From: RGIG995 sp045543655
GTDB taxonomy: Bacteria; Bacillota; Clostridia; Oscillospirales; UBA644
Reading direction: 5' to 3'
Length of the DNA stretch: 64,000 nt
Assembly (NCBI GenBank): GCA_045543655.1
Contig: JAZPXN010000093.1
Span: forward strand, 1-64,000
Position numbers and translations under genes: made by a program. The first letter of the stretch is position 1; the number at the start of each line of letters is the position of its first letter. Shown one piece after another: positions 59,249-64,000 of the stretch. Under the pieces are notes generated by a model. That model was not told the origin of the DNA. It saw only the letters and a list, made by a program, of their open reading frames with translations, and searched no databases.

Positions 59249-60370
59249 TTAGTTGATAATAGTCTGCTCGGTGTCAATATCGAAGAGGTGAATCTTGTTC
59301 ATATCAAGAGCGATCTTGATGTTATCGCCGGGCTTCGCAACGGAGGTGGGGTCAACGCGGGCAGTGAACTTATTCTCCTGAACGTCGAGGTACAGATAGG
59401 TTTCAGCACCCATCTTTTCGGTAACTTCAACGTCGGCGGAGATGATGGATTCGGCGTATTTTTCAAAGTAGAAGGGATCGTCGTAGATATCTTCGGGACG
59501 GATACCCATGATAACCTGCTTGCCGCCGTAAGAGAGAAGCTTTTCATAGTTCTCGGTACGGACCTTAGCTTCGGGAATCTTCAGGGATTCATCACCAAAG
59601 TTAACGAACATATCGTCGCCGCGACGGGTCAGCTTGACTTCGATGAAGTTCATCTGGGGAGAACCGATAAAGCCGGCAACGAAGAGATTGCAGGGAGTAT
59701 CGTACAGAATCTGAGGAGCGTCGCACTGCTGAACGAAGCCGTCCTTCATAACGACGATACGGTCAGCCATGGTCATAGCCTCGGTCTGGTCGTGGGTAAC
59801 GTAAATAAAGGTGGTACCCAACTTTCTGTGGAGCTTGGACAGCTCGGTTCTCATGGAAGCACGGAGCTTAGCGTCCAGGTTGGACAGAGGTTCGTCCAGA
59901 AGGAATACCTTAGGCTCACGGACGATGGCACGGCCGAGAGCAACGCGCTGTCTCTGACCGCCGGACAAAGCCTTGGGACGACGGTCGAGCAGGTGGGAAA
60001 TATCAAGAATACGGGCGGCTTCGTCGACGCGGCGCTTGATTTCTTCCTTGGAAACCTTGCGGAGCTTCAGACCGAAGGCCATGTTTTCATACACGGTCAT
60101 GTGAGGATACAGAGCGTAGTTCTGGAACACCATTGCGATATCGCGATCCTTGGGAGCGACATCGTTGACCAGACGGTCGTCAATGCGGAGTTCGCCTTCG
60201 GTGATTTCTTCCAGACCGGCGATCATACGAAGAGTCGTAGACTTACCGCAACCGGAAGGACCGACGAGGATGATGAACTCTTTATCTTTAATCTTGAGGT
60301 TGACATCGGTAACGGCGCGGACACCGCCGGCGTAGACCTTACCGATTCCTTTTAACGTTAAACCTGCCAC
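59249..60370 (-). CDS. Multiple-sugar ABC transporter ATP-binding protein (MsmX/UgpC type)
   Basis: A 373-aa ATPase that powers carbohydrate importers at the membrane. Walker A GPSGCGKST, signature LSGGQRQRVALGRA, Walker B VFLLDEPLSNLDAKLR and the H-loop VTHDQTEAM are intact; the C-terminal OB/TOBE domain (about 240-370) is the MalK-type regulatory part. No permease or binding-protein genes lie in the window, so this is the orphan, shared ATPase known as MsmX. GTG start at 60370 with GGAGG 10 nt upstream; no clear promoter. Confidence 0.93.
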   Translation of the reverse strand: MAGLTLKGIGKVYAGGVRAVTDVNLKIKDKEFIILVGPSGCGKSTTLRMIAGLEEITEGELRIDDRLVNDVAPKDRDIAMVFQNYALYPHMTVYENMAFGLKLRKVSKEEIKRRVDEAARILDISHLLDRRPKALSGGQRQRVALGRAIVREPKVFLLDEPLSNLDAKLRASMRTELSKLHRKLGTTFIYVTHDQTEAMTMADRIVVMKDGFVQQCDAPQILYDTPCNLFVAGFIGSPQMNFIEVKLTRRGDDMFVNFGDESLKIPEAKVRTENYEKLLSYGGKQVIMGIRPEDIYDDPFYFEKYAESIISADVEVTEKMGAETYLYLDVQENKFTARVDPTSVAKPGDNIKIALDMNKIHLFDIDTEQTIIN

Positions 60371-60585
60371 TTTGAATATACCTCCAGTTTTTAATTGCAG
60401 AATTACTTATTACATAATACCATAAAATCCGATTTTTTCATAGTGGCAATATCGCCAAATTTCGTGAGTCATTTTTGGTAATATCGCACAAAAGAAAAAA
60501 CCACAGACCCATTTTTGGGACTTTGCGGACAAAAGACACGAAAAAAACAAGGTCTTACCCACAGAAGGTTCAAAGATTTTCGACC
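60371..60585. other. Intergenic gap between ABC ATPase and proC
   Basis: Contains no gene. A CCCA-AAAA-TGGG hairpin (60508-60519) followed on the minus strand by TTTTTTCTTTTGTG is a possible proC terminator. A TATTAT (about 60410-60420) with no matching -35 may belong to the ABC gene promoter. Confidence 0.4.
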
Positions 60586-61398
60586 TCAGGGGCAGTTGAT
60601 CAGATCCATGTCGTTAGCGCGTTTGGTACAAGCGAGCATGGCGTCGGCCATAATCTGGGAAAAGCCGCTTTTTTCCATCACGTTGAGGGCCTCGGCAGTA
60701 GTTCCCTTGGGGGTGGCAACGGAAGCAAGAAGCTCGTCGGCAGACTTTTTGGAGACCTCCATCGACTTGGCGGCACCGATCAGAACGCTTTCGGCGATCA
60801 ACTCGGCGGTTTCCCGGTCAACGCCCTGAGCAACGGCACCGTCGGCCACGGCCTTTACCATATAATAGAAGTACGCAGAAGCGGACCCGGCGGCGGCAAT
60901 ATAGTCGTTGAGCTTCTTCTCTTCCACGATCCGAAGAAGACCGACAGATTCAAAAAGATCCTTGACGGTCTGCAGCTCCTGATAAGTGATCGGCATTTCG
61001 TACGCCAGAGCGGTAACGCCCTTGCCGAAGCGGCAGGCGACGTTGGGGATCGCACGGACCAGCTTGCATTCTTTGCCCAGGTATTTTTTAATGGAAGAAA
61101 TGGTAACGCCGGCAGCAACGCTGATAACGACGTTGTTGAAGGTGACGGCATCCCGGACTTTTTCCATCACGATTTTTACGTCCGAGGGACGGACGGCCAG
61201 AACGACGATCTTGGAAGCGGCGACGACGGCAGCCTCATCCTCCAGCACGGTGACGCCCATTACGGCGAGGGAAGCGCGGACCGATTCGTCGGCGTCGTAA
61301 GCGCAGATAGATGCGGGGGCAAGAACGTTCCCGGAGAGAAAACCTTCGATCAGGGCCGATCCCATATGTCCGGCACCGATAAAGCCCATAGTGAACAT
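60586..61398 (-). CDS. proC: Pyrroline-5-carboxylate reductase
   Basis: A 270-aa enzyme performing the last step of proline synthesis with NAD(P)H. GFIGAGHMGSALIEG is the nucleotide-binding motif; VRAIPNVACRFGKG, AAAGSASAYFYYMVKAV and SVATPKGTTAEALNVM are the family signature at the substrate and dimer sites. AGGAAAGG lies 12 nt before ATG 61398; the next in-frame ATG, three codons on, is possible. Monocistronic with its own promoter. Confidence 0.96.
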   Translation of the reverse strand: MFTMGFIGAGHMGSALIEGFLSGNVLAPASICAYDADESVRASLAVMGVTVLEDEAAVVAASKIVVLAVRPSDVKIVMEKVRDAVTFNNVVISVAAGVTISSIKKYLGKECKLVRAIPNVACRFGKGVTALAYEMPITYQELQTVKDLFESVGLLRIVEEKKLNDYIAAAGSASAYFYYMVKAVADGAVAQGVDRETAELIAESVLIGAAKSMEVSKKSADELLASVATPKGTTAEALNVMEKSGFSQIMADAMLACTKRANDMDLINCP

Positions 61399-61463
61399 TT
61401 TGGTTCATCCTTTCCTGTCTTTTTTGAACTTCGCCCGAAAGCGACATTATTTTCTATTATACT

Positions 61464-61492
61464 ATTATAGCACATTTTTTTTGATCTGTAAA
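61464..61492 (-). promoter_or_regulatory. Promoter of proC
   Basis: Minus-strand TTTACA (61487-61492), 17-bp spacer, TATAAT (61464-61469). Confidence 0.72.
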
Positions 61493-61593
61493 GAGTCATT
61501 TCGGATTTTTTTGTGTCAAAGAAGGAAACTTTGCTCTTTTTGCCGGTGAATGGGAGGAAAAATACGGGAAATCCGAAAAAAAAGAAACGGATA

Positions 61594-61622
61594 TTGACAT
61601 TTGACGTCCGGAATGGTATAAT
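61594..61622 (+). promoter_or_regulatory. Promoter of the nucleoside phosphorylase gene
   Basis: TTGACA (61594-61599), 17-bp spacer, TATAAT (61617-61622); both consensus. Confidence 0.85.
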
Positions 61623-61688
61623 GTATTCATCCGCAGGAACAGTTTGTCCCATTCCAAGGTATTCGAAGAAAAAGCGAGGTATTCCGGT

Positions 61689-62435
61689 ATGAAAAAACCA
61701 AATTTCACTTTGGGCATCGAGCCTGATAAGATCGCGAAAAAAGTTCTGCTGACCTCCGACCCGGAGCTGTGCGCGTACGTGGCGGAAAAATACATGAAGA
61801 ATTACGAGGCCTTCAACGTCAACCGGAATTATCCCGGCTTTACCGGTACTTATTTCGGCAAGCCGGTCACCGTCATCTCCGCCGGCATCGGAATGGGAGC
61901 CATGGGACTTCTGGCCGAGGAGCTATATCAGGTCTGCGGCGTGGAATCGGTGATCTATATTTCCACCTGCGACGGTCTGAAGGAGGAAGTAAAAACCCTG
62001 GATTGCGTGCTTGCACTATCGGCCTCCACAGATTCCAATTATCCCGACCTGCTGGGGCTGCCCGGAGCAGTCTCCCCTACGGCGGATTTCGAATTGACCG
62101 AAGCCCTGCTCCTGGATTTCAAAAAGCGGAAGGAGGCGGTCTTCGCGGAAAGCGACGCTACGAATATCCACGTAGGGCCCGTCTTATCCTCCGACCGGCG
62201 CGTCACCGATACGTTGGAGGCGGAGGAATGGGCGGAATGCGGGACGCTTGCGGCAGACATGGCCACGGCGGCATTGTTCGTGCAGGCCATGAAGGCGGGT
62301 AAAAAGGCGGCTTCGCTTCTGCTCATTGATAAAAACGTAATCACCGGCACCGAAATGCCCTCTACGGAAATGCGGTACAAAGCACCTCAGTTCCCCCTGA
62401 TGCGGCAGATCGTGATTGCCCTTTCCGTTCTGTAA
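61689..62435 (+). CDS. Nucleoside phosphorylase-like protein (NP-I family)
   Basis: A 248-aa phosphorylase-fold protein, similar to purine nucleoside or uridine phosphorylase. SAGIGMGAMGLLAEELY and the ribose/phosphate loop region ISTCDGL are recognisable. The usual E-M-E signature in the nucleoside-binding loop reads D-M-A (190-192), so the acidic residue that binds the ribose 2'- and 3'-hydroxyls is missing; the purine-contacting D (LLLIDKNV) is kept. Activity on ordinary nucleosides is therefore in doubt. GAGG lies about 8 nt before ATG 61689. Followed 13 nt later by a PAP2 gene. Confidence 0.82.
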   Translation: MKKPNFTLGIEPDKIAKKVLLTSDPELCAYVAEKYMKNYEAFNVNRNYPGFTGTYFGKPVTVISAGIGMGAMGLLAEELYQVCGVESVIYISTCDGLKEEVKTLDCVLALSASTDSNYPDLLGLPGAVSPTADFELTEALLLDFKKRKEAVFAESDATNIHVGPVLSSDRRVTDTLEAEEWAECGTLAADMATAALFVQAMKAGKKAASLLLIDKNVITGTEMPSTEMRYKAPQFPLMRQIVIALSVL

Positions 62436-62448
62436 GGAGGACACCGAT

Positions 62449-63072
62449 ATGATCAATACGATGCTTGCAGTTCCCTTCCCCGAATGGCTGACCAACTGGG
62501 ACCTTATGGTCGACAACTGGATCCAATCCTGGCGGACGCCCTTTTTGGACACGCTGTTCACGATCATTACCCGTCTGGGGGACGAGGGGATCATCTGGAT
62601 CGCCATCGCGCTGATCCTTCTCTGCTTCAAAAAGACCCGCAAGATCGGTATCACCATGGCTCTGGGGCTGATTATCACCACGATCTTGGGCAACGAAGTG
62701 CTGAAAAAAATCATTCAGCGTCCCCGTCCCTTCGATACTCCGGGGGCCCTTCTGGACGGAGACAGTCTTCTGGTTCCCCGCCCCGGACAATATTCCTTCC
62801 CCTCCGGCCATACCGGATCCTCCTTTGCCTCAGCGGTCTCTATTTTCTTATATGATAAGAAATGGGGAATTCCCGCCCTGGTGCTGGCGGCGGCGATTGC
62901 CTTCTCCCGGCTGTACGTCTACGTTCACTTCCCTACCGACGTGATAGCCGGCACGATCCTCGGAACCCTCAGCGCTCTGATCGCCTTTTTCCTGTGGAGA
63001 AAGTGGATCGAACGGCTGGTGGTCAAGGCTTGGAACAAAATTTTCAAAAAACATACCATCGAACGGATCTGA
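62449..63072 (+). CDS. PAP2-family membrane phosphatase
   Basis: A 207-aa integral membrane phosphatase with about six helices. The PAP2 signature is complete: KKIIQRPRP (K-x6-RP), SFPSGHTGSS (PSGH) and SRLYVYVHFPTDV (SR-x5-H-x3-D). Members dephosphorylate phosphatidic acid, undecaprenyl pyrophosphate or sphingolipid phosphates outside the membrane. ATG 62449 has AAGGAGG 8 nt upstream. Co-directional with the phosphorylase gene. Confidence 0.93.
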   Translation: MINTMLAVPFPEWLTNWDLMVDNWIQSWRTPFLDTLFTIITRLGDEGIIWIAIALILLCFKKTRKIGITMALGLIITTILGNEVLKKIIQRPRPFDTPGALLDGDSLLVPRPGQYSFPSGHTGSSFASAVSIFLYDKKWGIPALVLAAAIAFSRLYVYVHFPTDVIAGTILGTLSALIAFFLWRKWIERLVVKAWNKIFKKHTIERI

Positions 63073-63081
63073 GCCGTATTT

Positions 63082-63112
63082 GCGGAGTTTGCCCGGTGCA
63101 AACTCCGCTTTC
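63082..63112 (+). terminator. Terminator of the PAP2 gene
   Basis: An 11-bp GCGGAGTTTGC/GCAAACTCCGC stem (63082-63092/63098-63108) is followed by TTTCTT. Confidence 0.82.
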
Positions 63113-63148
63113 TTAAAAACAGAACACATATTTCTATGAAACAACCTA

Positions 63149-63177
63149 TTGCACGGATTCGAAAAGCGTGTTATAAT
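63149..63177 (+). promoter_or_regulatory. Promoter of the rhamnosidase-like gene
   Basis: TTGCAC (63149-63154), 17-bp spacer, TATAAT (63172-63177), 35 bp before the ATG. Confidence 0.75.
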
Positions 63178-63211
63178 TAAAACGAAAATACCGAACGGAA
63201 GGAAAATGAAA

Positions 63212-64000
63212 ATGACGCGAGCAAAATGGATCTGGCTGAAGGGAGAATTCGAAATCTATCACGCCCTTCTGCTCAACAGCCGGAGAGAAGAATACGGAGT
63301 TCCCTATCCTGCCATGTGGCATTGCGATACCCCCTATGCCAACGTGAAATTTTTCAAGCAGATTTCCCGGAAGGAGCCGGCACAAGTCTGTATTTACGGC
63401 CGGGGCATGGGCTACGCGCGGCTGGGCAGAGACAAGTACCCTCTGGGAGAGCCCTTCACCCTGCCTGCGGGGGACTACGAATTATCGGTCAGCGTCGTCT
63501 GTACCGACGGCACCTTTCCCTGCATTTTCTGCGACAGCAAGGACTTAGTTACCGACGAAACCTGGACGGCGTCCCACGTTACGGCGGAAATCTTTCCCGT
63601 GGGAGCTATGGACGAATACACGGACAAAAACGACAATCCTTATATTTTTAAATTCGAATACAGCCCCCTTCTTCCCGTGAGCAAGACGGCGACGGAGGGC
63701 GGCGTTTTATACGATTTCGGGAAAGAGACCTTTGCCCGCATCACGCTGAAAAACGTACCGGAATCGGGATGCGAGCTCTATTACGGCGAATCGGCGGAGG
63801 AAGCGTTGGACGAAGAAGAAGCGGTGATCCGTCTGAAGAAGATCGGCGCCGGAGATCATTGCCTCCACGCCCGCGCATTGCGGTATTTGCAGGTAAAAGC
63901 AGAGCGGGCTGAGGAGATTGAGGTGGAAACGGAATACGAATATCTGCCTCTGCGGGATCGGGCGGATTTTGCCTGCAACCGGGACGAGATCAAGCGAATC
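63212..64000 (+). CDS. GH78 alpha-L-rhamnosidase-like protein, 5' part only
   Basis: The reading frame is open from ATG 63212 to the window edge (263 codons seen). Opening MTRAKWIWLKGEFE, a beta-sandwich N-terminal region (about 1-150, QISRKEPAQVCIYGRGMGYARLG), then GGVLYDFGKETFARI, ELYYGESAEEAL and RALRYLQVKAE, and LRDRADFACNRDEIKRI, which leads into the six-hairpin catalytic domain beyond the window. No signal peptide, so probably intracellular. GGAAGG lies 9 nt before this ATG; an ATG two codons upstream is too close to it. Catalytic residues are not visible. Confidence 0.75.
   Translation, partial: MTRAKWIWLKGEFEIYHALLLNSRREEYGVPYPAMWHCDTPYANVKFFKQISRKEPAQVCIYGRGMGYARLGRDKYPLGEPFTLPAGDYELSVSVVCTDGTFPCIFCDSKDLVTDETWTASHVTAEIFPVGAMDEYTDKNDNPYIFKFEYSPLLPVSKTATEGGVLYDFGKETFARITLKNVPESGCELYYGESAEEALDEEEAVIRLKKIGAGDHCLHARALRYLQVKAERAEEIEVETEYEYLPLRDRADFACNRDEIKRI

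Overview
The window reads as chromosomal DNA of an uncultured member of the Clostridia (Bacillota), probably a gut anaerobe near the Oscillospirales or Christensenellales. The signs are strong Shine-Dalgarno sites with frequent TTG and GTG starts, very regular TTGACA-17-TATAAT promoters, an archaeal/eukaryote-type prolyl-tRNA synthetase, and homologs of sporulation-lineage proteins (CwlD-like amidase, an M23 plus SpoIVFB-like M50 pair, a SigH-like sigma factor, a G5/3D YabE-like protein). There is no phage, integrase, transposase or CRISPR array. Lineage and sporulation ability are inferences.

1-9.5 kb: a hairpin-repeat array and tRNA-Gln, then a 1649-residue secreted lipoprotein built like LacZ (GH2) but without any of the expected catalytic residues; proS; and an AraC regulator with a URO-D-like protein. 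9.5-15.2 kb: a sugar/polyol-type cluster with a metallophosphoesterase, two Gfo/Idh/MocA oxidoreductases, a TIM-barrel isomerase and a divergent AraC regulator. The isomerase and regulator genes share a perfectly palindromic divergent promoter. 15.2-20 kb: EF-P with a truncated EF-P-like paralog, cwlD, hemW and lepA. 20-29.7 kb: a NYN-domain protein, a toroid-like secreted protein, an esterase, a DMT transporter, tRNA-Thr, rodA, the M23/M50 pair, a DUF4364 / DivIVA-like / 35-residue membrane peptide operon and a third Gfo oxidoreductase.

29.7-42.5 kb: a tandem AAA+ ATPase whose first module is degenerate, a GNAT enzyme, a G5/3D cell-wall protein preceded by an unassigned structured RNA, rplM-rpsI, rqcH, nif3-trmK, a DUF1858 protein, a PpiC-type lipoprotein foldase and a three-LamG membrane protein with a repeated cytoplasmic tail. 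42.5-56.7 kb: the TIGR03960/TIGR03936 radical SAM pair, a direct repeat followed by a preQ1-I riboswitch in front of queT, galU, a two-component system with an aldose epimerase, a MecA-like adaptor, tsaD, an unknown small gene, a lone ParB/Noc-like protein, a CDF transporter and typA. 56.7-64 kb: an acyltransferase fused to a zinc ribbon, a zinc-ribbon protein, a structured RNA resembling clostridial raiA RNA next to a SigH-like sigma factor, an orphan MsmX-type sugar ATPase, proC, a nucleoside phosphorylase homolog, a PAP2 phosphatase and the 5' part of a GH78-like rhamnosidase gene that runs off the window.

Most genes are housekeeping (translation quality, cell wall, tRNA modification). The accessory interest lies in carbohydrate handling, two or three structured RNAs and several degenerate paralogs. 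Start codons were chosen mainly by Shine-Dalgarno position; promoters and terminators were read by eye.
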